From: Edaphobacter lichenicola
Lineage (GTDB): Bacteria; Acidobacteriota; Terriglobia; Terriglobales; Acidobacteriaceae
Direction: 5' to 3'
Assembly (NCBI RefSeq): GCF_014201315.1
Contig: NZ_JACHDY010000004.1
Span: forward strand, 186,001 to 250,000
DNA length: 64,000 bases
The notes under the pieces are model-generated. The model made no database searches, was not told where the DNA came from, and saw only the letters and a list, made by a program, of their open reading frames with translations. Below, piece by piece: positions 36,876 to 45,564 of this stretch. The first letter of the stretch is position 1. Each line of letters begins with the position of its first letter. The translations under genes were made by a program, and so were the position numbers.

Positions 36876-38513
36876 CTAATCCTGCCTGGCCACTCCGCGC
36901 GCTTCGACCAGCTCCCGGCGCCCAGGCTGATCGGCACGCACGGCAATCTTGAGCAGCTCGTTGAAGTACCTCTTCGCCCTCTCCTGATCGCCTGCTCTCT
37001 TCGCCGCCGTAGCCGCCCCATAGAGCGACCAGAAGCGATTCGGCTCCCTCTTGAGCGTCGCTTCAAACTCCACGAGCGCTTCAGCGGGTCGCTTCGACTC
37101 CAGCAGCAAATCTCCCAGCAGCTCGCGTGCCGGAGCGAGCGGCCCCGGCGTAACCACACTCTTTTCGGTCGCATCCTCCATCTCGGCAGCTCTGCGCATC
37201 CCGGCCAATGCGTCCTCGGAGTGCCCCTGCGAAGACTCGAGCCATGCGACCACTTCCAGCCGCTGAATCTCCACCTGGTTCGCCCAGAAGCTTTCTTTCA
37301 TCGTGTTCAGCCGGTCGCGGCACTGCGCCAGAGAGTCGATTGCAGCACGTGCCGCCGCAGTGTCCTTCAAATGCGCATCCCCCAGGCCTCGGGCAAAGTA
37401 AGTCATGGCCTCGGTGTAAGGGAACGGACTTTGCAGCGGCTGGAGCTTTGCAGCGTTGGCCCAATCCCGCCGTTCCAGATCGTATCGAGCAGGTATCGCC
37501 GCCCTCGCAAAGTAGGCCGCCACCGGCCCGCCCGCTCCACCAATCTGTATCTTCGGATCGAAGCGCAAAAAAATCTGATCAGCCGACTCCACCACCCGCC
37601 TCGAAGCGTTGTCCTGGGCCGTCTGCAGATAGGCGTACTCCAGATAATCGCTGGCATGCAACTCGTCCGCCGGCTGTCCGGCATTGCGCGCCGCAGCCGC
37701 AGAGGAAACATTAGCGTCAATCGAAGCCTGCCAGTCGCCCACTCGCGTAAATGTATGCGAGGGCATATGCAACGCGTGAGGAGTCGAAGGCGCAATCTCG
37801 CTGTAGTGCTGCGCCGCCCCAGCCGCCCGTGCAGCCAGCGGCGGAACGTCATACGTGTGAATGATGTAGTGCGCCAGCCCAGGATGATCGGGATACTGAA
37901 CGTACAGGCGATCCAGAATCTCGCCAGCCTTCAGCTGACGGGCATAAGTCTTATCAGCCGGATCTGCGGCGGCGGACACCGCCAGCGCATAGAAGATGGC
38001 TGCCTCCGTGTCCGCAGGGTAAGCAGCGCTCACCGCAGCCATCGCGCTCTCATAGGCCACCTTCCGAGAGCGCTGATCGACGGTCGCACTATCGGTATAG
38101 AGATGCGCAACGGCCTCAAGATAAGCAAGCTCACGTTCAGTCTTAGGAGGTAATCCTCGTCCCTGCTCGACTGCCTTCAGGCCCGCATCAAGTTGTGCCT
38201 GCGACTTGAGACCCGAAGCGAACGGATTGCCCCAGTCGCTCAATGCGATACCCCAGTAAGCCATAGAACACGACGGATCGCTCCCAAGAATCGTATGGAA
38301 CGCCTCAATCGCACTTGCAAACTGAAACGAATGCATCAGCGCCACCGCCCGATTGAACTGCGGTTGCACTGCGCTGCTGCACGACGTGCCGAAACTCACC
38401 GTCCCCAACTTCTCGGGAGCGCCGTGATGGTCGGCCTGAGCAAAGCCCACCGTCGACAGCAGCGCAAGCGTCACAACAGACGAGGTGAAGCGAGTTCGCA
38501 TCCGGGTTCGCAT
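36876..38513 (-). CDS. exported TPR-repeat protein
   Basis: This 545-residue protein (ATG 38513, MRTRMRTRFTSSVVTLALLS) has a signal peptide ending near FAQADHH. It then has tetratricopeptide-like helices: FNRAVALMHSFQFASAIEAFHTIL, SMAYWGIALSDWGNP, and at the C-terminus ARELLGDLLLESKRPAEALVEFEATLKREPNRFWSLYGAATAAKRAGDQERA. The conserved histidine segment (HYIIHTYDVPPLA, HALHMPSHTFTRVGDW) between repeats is typical of a widespread exported TPR group of unknown role. An upstream in-frame ATG at 38597 is less likely. Confidence 0.8.
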   Translation of the reverse strand: MRTRMRTRFTSSVVTLALLSTVGFAQADHHGAPEKLGTVSFGTSCSSAVQPQFNRAVALMHSFQFASAIEAFHTILGSDPSCSMAYWGIALSDWGNPFASGLKSQAQLDAGLKAVEQGRGLPPKTERELAYLEAVAHLYTDSATVDQRSRKVAYESAMAAVSAAYPADTEAAIFYALAVSAAADPADKTYARQLKAGEILDRLYVQYPDHPGLAHYIIHTYDVPPLAARAAGAAQHYSEIAPSTPHALHMPSHTFTRVGDWQASIDANVSSAAAARNAGQPADELHASDYLEYAYLQTAQDNASRRVVESADQIFLRFDPKIQIGGAGGPVAAYFARAAIPARYDLERRDWANAAKLQPLQSPFPYTEAMTYFARGLGDAHLKDTAAARAAIDSLAQCRDRLNTMKESFWANQVEIQRLEVVAWLESSQGHSEDALAGMRRAAEMEDATEKSVVTPGPLAPARELLGDLLLESKRPAEALVEFEATLKREPNRFWSLYGAATAAKRAGDQERAKRYFNELLKIAVRADQPGRRELVEARGVARQD

Positions 38514-38612
38514 CGTAGTCACTCTTGGAAAAGATATTCCGCGCACGATCGACTCGATCATAGCCCAACAGCAGGGGAGGCTTATCCCCAAACTCAAGCG
38601 CGCAGGGTCAGC

Positions 38613-39200
38613 CTACTTCTTCAACAAAACATCAAACGCAAAGTGAAGGAAGTTCTCGAGCGGCCTGTCACTCTTCTCCGCCTTCATCCGTATCAGCGAC
38701 CCCTCATAGCTGTTCAGCAGAAACGCCGCCAGCGCATCCGGCTGCATAGACTTCGCCAGATCCCCCCGCTGAATCGCCTCCCGCAGCACATCCGCGATGC
38801 CCTTCTGCCAGACCGCAAAGACCCCCTGCAGCTCCGACCGCATCCTGGGGCTGTGGTCCGCCACCTCCAGGCTCAGGCTCCCCATCAAACATCCGCTGAT
38901 CTCGCCGCCCTGCCCATAGACCGAGATCAACTCCTCGAAATATAGCCGCAGCCGCTTCAAAGGAGCAACCTTGCGAGCCCCAAGCACCCGCGCCGTCCTC
39001 TCCGCCTCGCCCTTCGCGTAAAGATGAAACACCTCCACGGCAAACTCTTCCTTGCTCGGAAAGTAGTGATAGAACGAGCCCTTCGGCACCTTTGCCAGAT
39101 CAAGCACCTCCTTCACCCCGGTCGCGGTATACCCGGTCGAACGAAGCCGTTCGAGCCCCACCGCAAGCAGATGATCGCGAGTTGAGGGGGTAGTGCTCAT
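38613..39200 (-). CDS. TetR-family transcriptional regulator
   Basis: This 195-residue protein has the TetR helix-turn-helix: TRDHLLAVGLERLRSTGYTATGVKEVLDLAKVPKGSFYHYFPSKEEFAVEVF. The C-terminal ligand domain (MGSLSLEVADHSPRMRSELQ) belongs to the group with AcuR/NemR-like regulators, which bind TAGACC-type palindromes. The start is ATG 39200: the promoter at 39210-39238 would place transcription start about 3 bases before it, so the mRNA is nearly leaderless. It likely represses itself and the SDR gene. Confidence 0.9.
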   Translation of the reverse strand: MSTTPSTRDHLLAVGLERLRSTGYTATGVKEVLDLAKVPKGSFYHYFPSKEEFAVEVFHLYAKGEAERTARVLGARKVAPLKRLRLYFEELISVYGQGGEISGCLMGSLSLEVADHSPRMRSELQGVFAVWQKGIADVLREAIQRGDLAKSMQPDALAAFLLNSYEGSLIRMKAEKSDRPLENFLHFAFDVLLKK

Positions 39201-39209
39201 AACCAATCG

Positions 39210-39238
39210 ATAATAGACTGGTCGTCTACAGGAGTCAA
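39210..39238 (-). promoter_or_regulatory. tetR promoter and operator
   Basis: Minus strand: -35 TTGACT (39233-39238), 17-bp spacer, -10 TATTAT (39210-39215). The palindrome TAGAC-N5-GTCTA (39214-39228) fills the spacer and overlaps the -10, the usual position for TetR repression. Confidence 0.7.
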
Positions 39239-39388
39239 CCGGCGCTCGCACAAACCCCGTCTTCGACGATTCGCGGATTAATTTTCTGACTAAGTGTGCT
39301 GCCGAATTGACGGTCGGTATCTACGGTGCTATACCAATTAGCGACCTTGGGCCACCGGCTTCTTAATTCACAGAGCGGGGTGTTTGCC

Positions 39389-40915
39389 ATGTCCGTGGCA
39401 CGCAGAATGCTTCTCGTTAATGCGGCCCTGAGCTTGTTGATCTTCTCGTCCGCTTCACTAGCTCAGTCGTTCAAGCCCTTCGGCGGCCTGGACTGTAATG
39501 GCCATAGCAAAATTCAAAAACCACTCAGACCACAGGATATTTGCACTGACTTTCACGATGAATACGGCCAACGCGGCTTCGATAACGGTCATTACATCGG
39601 GCATGACGAGCCCAGTGTCGGCTTCATCTCAACAGTTCCTCACTCCGGTAATAATGTTCAATGGGAGTTCACGTTGCCGCGTGAACGCCCCGTGCCGGCA
39701 ACACAGTCTTTCGAGAACTTCATCACTTTCTGGCTCTCTATGGCGCTCTGCGATCCTAATTCAGGTTTTGTGCGCGGACCCTGCATCCCGGATAGCGACA
39801 AGAACAATCCCACCTCCGCTGGGTCTGCATTCCTCGAGATGCAGTTCTATCCCCCCGGCAATCCCCCCTTTATCACCCAGATCAGTTGCGACCTGACCCA
39901 CTGGTGTGCGTCGCTGCACATTAACAGTCTCGAAAATATGGATAACGGAAACCTCAATCCCAATTGCACTGAGACTACGAACTTTGCGTTCATCCAGACC
40001 GATGGAATTCCTATCGGGCCGCCTGGTCCTAACACTGTTACTGACGCGAGCTTCATTCCAAACAGTCGCACCTTACTGATGAACCAGGGCGATCGGCTGC
40101 GCGTCACCATCCTCGACGTACCCGGAGATGTCTTGGGAGGCGTGATGACGATGATCCAGGATCTGACCACGGGTCAGTCCGGGTTCATGGTAGCCAGCGC
40201 CCACAACGGCTACCAGACCACGAATCCGAACACCTGCGTCGGGACCAACTTCAGCTTCCACCCTGAGTTCGACACTGCGAAGTTTGGCAACTTTACTTCC
40301 TGGGCCGCACTGCAAGCCAACGTCAACTTTTCCATGGAACTCGGTCACTTCACCCCCGGCGCCCATGGCGACAACGACTCCGATGACGCGCCGTGCTTCC
40401 CAGGACCCACGGTCGCTGGCTGCTTCAACTTCGCGACAGGAGGGGACATCGATTTTGACGGTAGCTCCTACTTGTTCGACTGGCCAGATGGCACGCGCAA
40501 CAACGCCACTTCGATTGCAATCCAGTCTGCCAAAGGTGGCGGCATCGGCCCACTCAGTCCGTCTGACGATACTGGCAAATACGACCAGCCCTTTCCAATC
40601 ATTCAAATCGAGACCGATGTTGCAGCCTCGGAGAGCACCTGCAAACCTAACGGAGTCGGCTGCGTCGTCCCGCCAGTGGGCGCACAGTTCTATCCCTTCT
40701 ATGCGATAACAAAGAACGGAGGCAATGACGACAGCTACGATGACCGCGAAAACTGCACCCTGGTCTTCGGAAACTTCACAAACCCGGACTTCAATACTTT
40801 TGGCCGCGATGCGCAGTATGGCGCCTCGAATTTGTATTGGTTCTTCGGCCAGAACAGCAGTGGCCCCCGAACCAATCCGTGCATCCCGCATCCGAAGGAT
40901 CACGATGAACGTTAA
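39389..40915 (+). CDS. secreted cysteine-containing protein of unknown function (508 aa)
   Basis: ATG 39389 is followed by a signal peptide (MLLVNAALSLLIFSSASLAQ). The mature protein has many cysteines (about 14) in short loops (DLTHWCASLHIN, DDAPCFPGPTVAGCFNF), suggesting disulfides. Asp/Gly-rich stretches (GDNDSDDAPC, GGDIDFDGSSY) may bind calcium. WEFTLPRERPVPATQSF marks the first beta domain. I recall no named family. The upstream in-frame start at 39326 would place the signal peptide inside the protein and is rejected. Confidence 0.75.
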   Translation: MSVARRMLLVNAALSLLIFSSASLAQSFKPFGGLDCNGHSKIQKPLRPQDICTDFHDEYGQRGFDNGHYIGHDEPSVGFISTVPHSGNNVQWEFTLPRERPVPATQSFENFITFWLSMALCDPNSGFVRGPCIPDSDKNNPTSAGSAFLEMQFYPPGNPPFITQISCDLTHWCASLHINSLENMDNGNLNPNCTETTNFAFIQTDGIPIGPPGPNTVTDASFIPNSRTLLMNQGDRLRVTILDVPGDVLGGVMTMIQDLTTGQSGFMVASAHNGYQTTNPNTCVGTNFSFHPEFDTAKFGNFTSWAALQANVNFSMELGHFTPGAHGDNDSDDAPCFPGPTVAGCFNFATGGDIDFDGSSYLFDWPDGTRNNATSIAIQSAKGGGIGPLSPSDDTGKYDQPFPIIQIETDVAASESTCKPNGVGCVVPPVGAQFYPFYAITKNGGNDDSYDDRENCTLVFGNFTNPDFNTFGRDAQYGASNLYWFFGQNSSGPRTNPCIPHPKDHDER

Positions 40916-41112
40916 TGCGTCTTTTGCTTTGTGAATCCTCTGTATGGGGCCCCGTTCGAGACGATTTCTGCGAGTTGGATGGGGCTCCATCTGATAAGGC
41001 TTTGATTTGCTGAGCGCCTCTCCGTTCTCGGGGCGATCTTCCAGGCAGGACCGTCTGCACCGTGCTTCTCAACGTTGCTCTATAGGTCCCGCGCTTCGCG
41101 AGACGGCCTACA

Positions 41113-41376
41113 TCAGATAACTGCGCGGAGAGCAACCGTCATGCCGTCACGTGCGGTCTTGAGAGCACCAACGACCGTCTCGCCGGCGGCGATCGTGTGT
41201 GCGAGCGCCGATCTCCTTCGTTTTCCCGGATGCTCGAAAGCGACGGTCTCTATCCCACCACCGAAGAGTGTGTGGCTCTCTTCCAGCCCATCGAGTGCGG
41301 CGTTCAACTCCGCGACAACGGCCTCGGCCTCATCGGCAACGACGATCACTTCCACACTGATTTTCTTGTATAGCAA
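41113..41376 (-). CDS. possible small alpha/beta protein (87 aa)
   Basis: The sequence KKISVEVIVVADEAEAVVAELNAALDGL...GGGIETVAFEH has alternating strand-helix-strand patterning like a ferredoxin-fold domain, and it has normal codon bias. There is no ATG near the start. A TTG at 41376 lies eight bases after GAGG, with GGAGG further upstream. No family is recognised. It opposes the open frame on the plus strand, which has no such pattern. Confidence 0.5.
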   Translation of the reverse strand: MLYKKISVEVIVVADEAEAVVAELNAALDGLEESHTLFGGGIETVAFEHPGKRRRSALAHTIAAGETVVGALKTARDGMTVALRAVI

Positions 41377-41646
41377 TCGAAATACCTCAACCTCCAATCG
41401 TATGGCTCCCGGCTCCAAAGCAGACCGCGAGCGATTAGCCGCAGGATTACTTCCGGATTCCCGACCACTCGGGAGTAATCGCCTTTCTGCATGTGGCTGA
41501 CCACACTTCCTACCCCCGAGAGAAACGGCGCTCGACTGGGGATTGGATTGACAGCTGGGTGGCCCTGGGGCTAGATATCACTCAGCCCCGATTCCCGAGT
41601 CAGTTTTGAGCAACGCTGGGCAATCGCGCTGCACCATTCCACACAT

Positions 41647-42987
41647 ATGCTAAGGGAAGCGATCCCCGGTGCTCCTCGCCTCACGCCGATCCAGTGGCTG
41701 ATCTGTGCTGTCGCGTGCCTCGGTTTTGCTTTTGATCTTTACGAGACTCTGATGCTGGCGCTAATTGTGCGGCCCGCGCTGACCAGTCTCGGAGACCTGA
41801 ACCCGGGGACTCCAGCGTTCAACCTCTGGGTCGGGCTGTTGTTCTTTATTCCCGTTGCGATTGGTGGCGTCTTCGGGCTCCTCGGTGGTTATCTGACGGA
41901 TCTTCTTGGCCGCCGCCGCGTGCTGGTTTGGAGCATCTTGCTCTATGCCTTCTCGGCGTGCGCGGCAAGTTATGCCGCTTCGGTGCCGGAGCTCGTGGTC
42001 TTTCGCTGCACTACGATGATCGGCGTGAGCGTCGAATATGTGGCAGCGCTCGCGTGGCTGGCGGAGCTGTTCCCCCATCCGAAACAGCGGGAGTCCGTCC
42101 TGGCCTACACCCAGTCCTTCTACGCATTAGGAGGCCTGATGGTAGTAGGCGCCTATTACCTCGCCGTCACCTACGCGGAACGATTCCCCGCCATCCGCGA
42201 CGGCCATGAGGCCTGGCGTTACACTCTGCTCTCCGGAATCATTCCTGCGATTCCGCTGATCTTCGTTCGGCCATTCCTGCCCGAATCGCCGGTCTGGCGA
42301 GAGAAGAGATCCCAGGGAACTTTAAAGCGGCCCCGCATCCGGGAGCTCTTCCGCCCCGCACTACGAAGGACCACCCTGATCACCACATTATTGGTGGCGT
42401 GTTCTATTGCCCTGGGGTATGGAGCGCTACAGCATACCGTTCGCATTGTCCCCGGGCTTGCCGAAGTGCGAAATCTCGCACCGCGACAGGTAGAGCAAAC
42501 GGTTAGCAATGTGCAAATGTTTCAAGAGCTCGGCAGCCTGACTGGCCGCGCGATCTTCGCCCTGCTGGTCGTCCGAGTCGTGACGCAACGCCGTCGCCTG
42601 CGCATCTGCTTTGGGCCAATGCTGATTGCTATCTCGTGGCTTTTTTTCTATGCGGCAACGCACAGCCTGGCTTTACTCCGGGTTGGAGTTTTCCTCGCCA
42701 CCCTGCTCTTTAACGCGCTCCACAGCTTTTGGGGAAACTATTTGCCCAGAGTTTATCCAACACATTTGCGAGGCACAGGCGAGAGTTTCGCGGTGAACAT
42801 CGGAGGCAAGACCATCGGGGTCTCTGCCGCTCTCGCCACAACCCAGCTCGCCAACGTGATGCCCGGCTCAGGTGCAGGCGCTCGCCTTGCCTATTCAGCT
42901 GGCACCGTCGCGCTGCTGGCCTGTGTGGCCGGCTTGATCGGAAGTTTCTGGTTGCCTGAGCCCAAAGGTGAGCAACTGCCCGACTGA
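41647..42987 (+). CDS. MFS transporter
   Basis: This 446-residue membrane protein has twelve hydrophobic helices and major facilitator loop motifs: GGYLTDLLGRRRVLVW (between helices 2 and 3) and LAWLAELFPHPKQRESVLAYTQSFYALGGLMV (helices 4-5), of the sugar/metabolite:H+ type. LPRVYPTHLRGTGESFAVNIGGKTIG is the equivalent loop in the second half. The substrate is unknown. A methyltransferase follows after 24 bp with its own strong ribosome site, so the two are likely one operon. Confidence 0.9.
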   Translation: MLREAIPGAPRLTPIQWLICAVACLGFAFDLYETLMLALIVRPALTSLGDLNPGTPAFNLWVGLLFFIPVAIGGVFGLLGGYLTDLLGRRRVLVWSILLYAFSACAASYAASVPELVVFRCTTMIGVSVEYVAALAWLAELFPHPKQRESVLAYTQSFYALGGLMVVGAYYLAVTYAERFPAIRDGHEAWRYTLLSGIIPAIPLIFVRPFLPESPVWREKRSQGTLKRPRIRELFRPALRRTTLITTLLVACSIALGYGALQHTVRIVPGLAEVRNLAPRQVEQTVSNVQMFQELGSLTGRAIFALLVVRVVTQRRRLRICFGPMLIAISWLFFYAATHSLALLRVGVFLATLLFNALHSFWGNYLPRVYPTHLRGTGESFAVNIGGKTIGVSAALATTQLANVMPGSGAGARLAYSAGTVALLACVAGLIGSFWLPEPKGEQLPD

Positions 42988-43011
42988 CGAGCTCAATCTC
43001 AAGGAGGACCT

Positions 43012-43830
43012 ATGGAACACAACGAACCAGGTGCCACTGGAGGTCCTCCAGGCCAGGCCTACCTGCTCGATAATGCCGGCAGAGAGGCTTCTGCGCGATT
43101 CTCCGCGCTCGCAGCGATGTTGGATCCGGGAACCATCCGTCATCTGGAGGAACGCGGCGTCAGCTCCGGCTGGCACTGCCTGGAGGTCGGCGGCGGTGGC
43201 GGCTCCGTCGCTACCTGGCTCGCTGCCCGCGTGGGTCCTGCCGGACACGTCCTTGTTACCGATATTGACCCGCGCTTCCTTGAATCCTTACAGGCCCTCA
43301 ACCTCGAGGTGCGCCGGCATGATATTGCCACCGATCCGTTGCCCGAGGCCGCCTTTGATCTCGTGCATTCGCGCCTGGTGTTGTTGCATCTTCCGGAACG
43401 CGAAAAAGCCCTGGCCCGCATGGTCGCCGCTCTGAAGCCGGGAGGTTGGCTCGTCGACGAAGAGTTCGACAGCTCCATCGATCTGGTTTCATCTGCATAT
43501 CCCGAAGAGGTTTATTCAAAGACATACGTTGCGATGGCGCGGACCATGGATAGCCGTGGAGTTGATCGGAGATTCGGACGCCGGCTCTTTGGACGGCTGC
43601 GCGCCCATGGACTTGTTGACGTAAACGCAGAGGGGCGTACTTTCATGTGGCACAGCGGATCCTCGGGAGTCTCTCTTCTGCGGTCGAACTATGAACAGCT
43701 TCGCAGTACGATGATCGATGCCGGTTACATCACGGAGGCAGACTTCAATCAAGACCTCGCTGGCCTGGACGATCCGGGCTTCATGATGCCATCGCCGATC
43801 CTCTGGACGGCTTGGGGACGTCGGCCTTAG
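43012..43830 (+). CDS. class I SAM-dependent methyltransferase
   Basis: This 272-residue protein has motif I LEVGGGGGSVATWLA, motif II GHVLVTDIDPRFLE, and FDLVHSRLVLLHLPEREKALARMVAALKPGGWLVDEEF (motifs III-IV). The substrate, a small molecule or quinone-like compound, is unknown. AAGGAGG lies close upstream of the ATG at 43012. It shares an operon with the MFS transporter. Confidence 0.9.
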   Translation: MEHNEPGATGGPPGQAYLLDNAGREASARFSALAAMLDPGTIRHLEERGVSSGWHCLEVGGGGGSVATWLAARVGPAGHVLVTDIDPRFLESLQALNLEVRRHDIATDPLPEAAFDLVHSRLVLLHLPEREKALARMVAALKPGGWLVDEEFDSSIDLVSSAYPEEVYSKTYVAMARTMDSRGVDRRFGRRLFGRLRAHGLVDVNAEGRTFMWHSGSSGVSLLRSNYEQLRSTMIDAGYITEADFNQDLAGLDDPGFMMPSPILWTAWGRRP

Positions 43831-44459
43831 CGCTCGCCATACGTCATGCGGGAGGCAGGATGGCTCCGCCCTGTCCGCTGTTCACTTCGCTCTCAGGCGT
43901 GCGTCTGTCGCAAAAATCGTCTTCACATGGATGAAGCTGCGTCGAGAACTCCCCGGCCTAAGAGGACACCTCGGCTACTCTACCGATCGGTCCCGAATAA
44001 CGGGCAAGCAGGAAGTTAACCCACTATTTAATTCCTCCCAGACCCGAAAGCACTTGCGCGAAATCTCGCGAGATCGTCAGGTTGCATATAAGCTGCCTCG
44101 AACGCGCCGAATTACCTGTCAAGCCCCTGAACGCTCAAAACCCGCTCCAGACGGGCAGATTCGCGTGGCGTAGTCCCCCCGTCCCAACCGCTATAATGGA
44201 AGATAAGACCAAAGCAATGGAACACAGAAGACACACCTCGGGGAAGCCCGGGGTTTCTTTTGCGCCAAAAGCCAAAATAACCCTTTTCTTTTGAATATTT
44301 TGCACGCAAGTCCTTTCGATGGAATGTTTTGCCGACACAGCCCTCCCGCAAACCAAACAAAAGAAGAGACTTCGCCGCAAAATACCCCACCCCCCAGGGG
44401 GGAGGGGGTGGCTCCACTCCGAAAAATCCGACTCTGCGTCTAAACTGTGGAATCACCCG
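43831..44459. other. 629-bp intergenic region with promoter-like box and hairpins, no gene
   Basis: No open frame here has coding character. A perfect TATAAT (44192-44197) is followed about 40 bp later by a terminator-like hairpin. Further on is a C/G-homopolymer hairpin at 44387-44411 (8-bp stem CCACCCCC/GGGGGTGG). It is probably the leader of the gene at 44460, or a small RNA locus. Confidence 0.4.
44236..44262 (+). terminator. terminator or attenuator hairpin
   Basis: Stem CCTCGGG (44236-44242) and CCCGGGG (44247-44253) with a GAAG loop and one T-G pair, followed by TTTCTTTTG. It lies 400 bp after the methyltransferase but only about 40 bp after a TATAAT box, so it may end a short leader RNA. 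Confidence 0.5.
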
Positions 44460-45518
44460 ATGGAACATCCACGCCGCACCACAAAACTCGCCGCAATTCT
44501 CCTCGCTGCCACCATCAGCGCGCCACAATCTCTCCACGCTTTGCTGCAACATACCACCGTCCTCCAGCCCGATGACGTGGCCCCGCACCGCACCCGCCTC
44601 ATCCTCAAGGACGGCAGCTACCAGATCATCATGAGCTACCGCATCGTCGGCAACGTAGTCCACTACATCAGCGCCGAGCGCGGCGGAGCCGAAGAGGAGA
44701 TCCCCCTCTCCCTCGTGGACCTCGACGCCACCAAACGCTGGGACCGCCAGCACTCCCAGCCCACCGCCAGCCCCGACAACCCCCAGCCCCCCGCCATCGA
44801 CCCCGAACTCCTCAAAGAAGAAGCCGACCGCGCCGCCCTCACCCCCGAGGTCGCCAAGGACCTCCGCCTCCCCGAACAGGACAGCACCCTCGCCCTCGAC
44901 ACCTACCGCGGCACCCCCGAACTGGTCCCCCTCGCCCAGACCGACAGCGACCTCAATCGAAACACTGGCCACAACCTCCTCAAAGCCGCCGTCAACCCCC
45001 TCTCCGCCTCCCACCAGATCGTCGAGCTCAAAGGCGAGTCCTCGCCCATCCAACTCCACGTCAAAGACCCCGTCCTCTACCTCCGCATCGGCGACGAGAG
45101 CGTAGGCTCAACAGCCGGCACGCCCCTGACCGTCGACACCCACGGAGCCACCACCCGAGCCGGGAACGACCCCAGCGGCGGCTCCCCCAACAGCCGTTAC
45201 GTCATCGTCCGCGCCGACGTCCGCCGGGGGGCCCGGGTCATCGCCAGCTTCCGCATCGGCCTCCTCGGCGGGGTCCAGCGCCAGGAAGATGTAGTCGAAA
45301 CCACCACCGAGCTGCTGCCCGGCGGCCACTGGCTAAAGATAACCCCCAGGGAGCCCCTGGACTTCGGCGAGTTCGCCCTCATGGAGGTCCTCTCCGACAA
45401 AGCCGTCAACCTCGGCGTCTGGGACTTCGGAGTCCACCCCGTATCCCCTGAAAATCGCGACGTCCTGAAGCCCGAACCCCGCCGGGCGGTAACGCTAGAA
45501 CACCACGGCCCAAGTTAG
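44460..45518 (+). CDS. exported protein of unknown function (352 aa)
   Basis: The signal peptide is MEHPRRTTKLAAILLAATISAPQSLHALL (ATG 44460). The mature part begins RLILKDGSYQIIMSYRIVGNVVHYISAERGGAEEEIPLSLVDLDATKRW, a small beta domain typical of acidobacterial exported proteins. It then has a proline-rich linker and a beta-rich C-terminal domain (YVIVRADVRRGARVIASFRIG, LPGGHWLKITPREPLDFGEFAL). No catalytic site is visible. GC content of third positions is very high. Confidence 0.75.
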   Translation: MEHPRRTTKLAAILLAATISAPQSLHALLQHTTVLQPDDVAPHRTRLILKDGSYQIIMSYRIVGNVVHYISAERGGAEEEIPLSLVDLDATKRWDRQHSQPTASPDNPQPPAIDPELLKEEADRAALTPEVAKDLRLPEQDSTLALDTYRGTPELVPLAQTDSDLNRNTGHNLLKAAVNPLSASHQIVELKGESSPIQLHVKDPVLYLRIGDESVGSTAGTPLTVDTHGATTRAGNDPSGGSPNSRYVIVRADVRRGARVIASFRIGLLGGVQRQEDVVETTTELLPGGHWLKITPREPLDFGEFALMEVLSDKAVNLGVWDFGVHPVSPENRDVLKPEPRRAVTLEHHGPS

Positions 45519-45564
45519 CCCAAGCATAGTCAGTAATTTAGAAGAGATTTAGAAGAAAAATCGC

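Noticed and set aside
43931..44173. 80-residue open frame in the gap after the methyltransferase
   Set aside because: No ribosome site, no hydrophobic core, and no coding bias.
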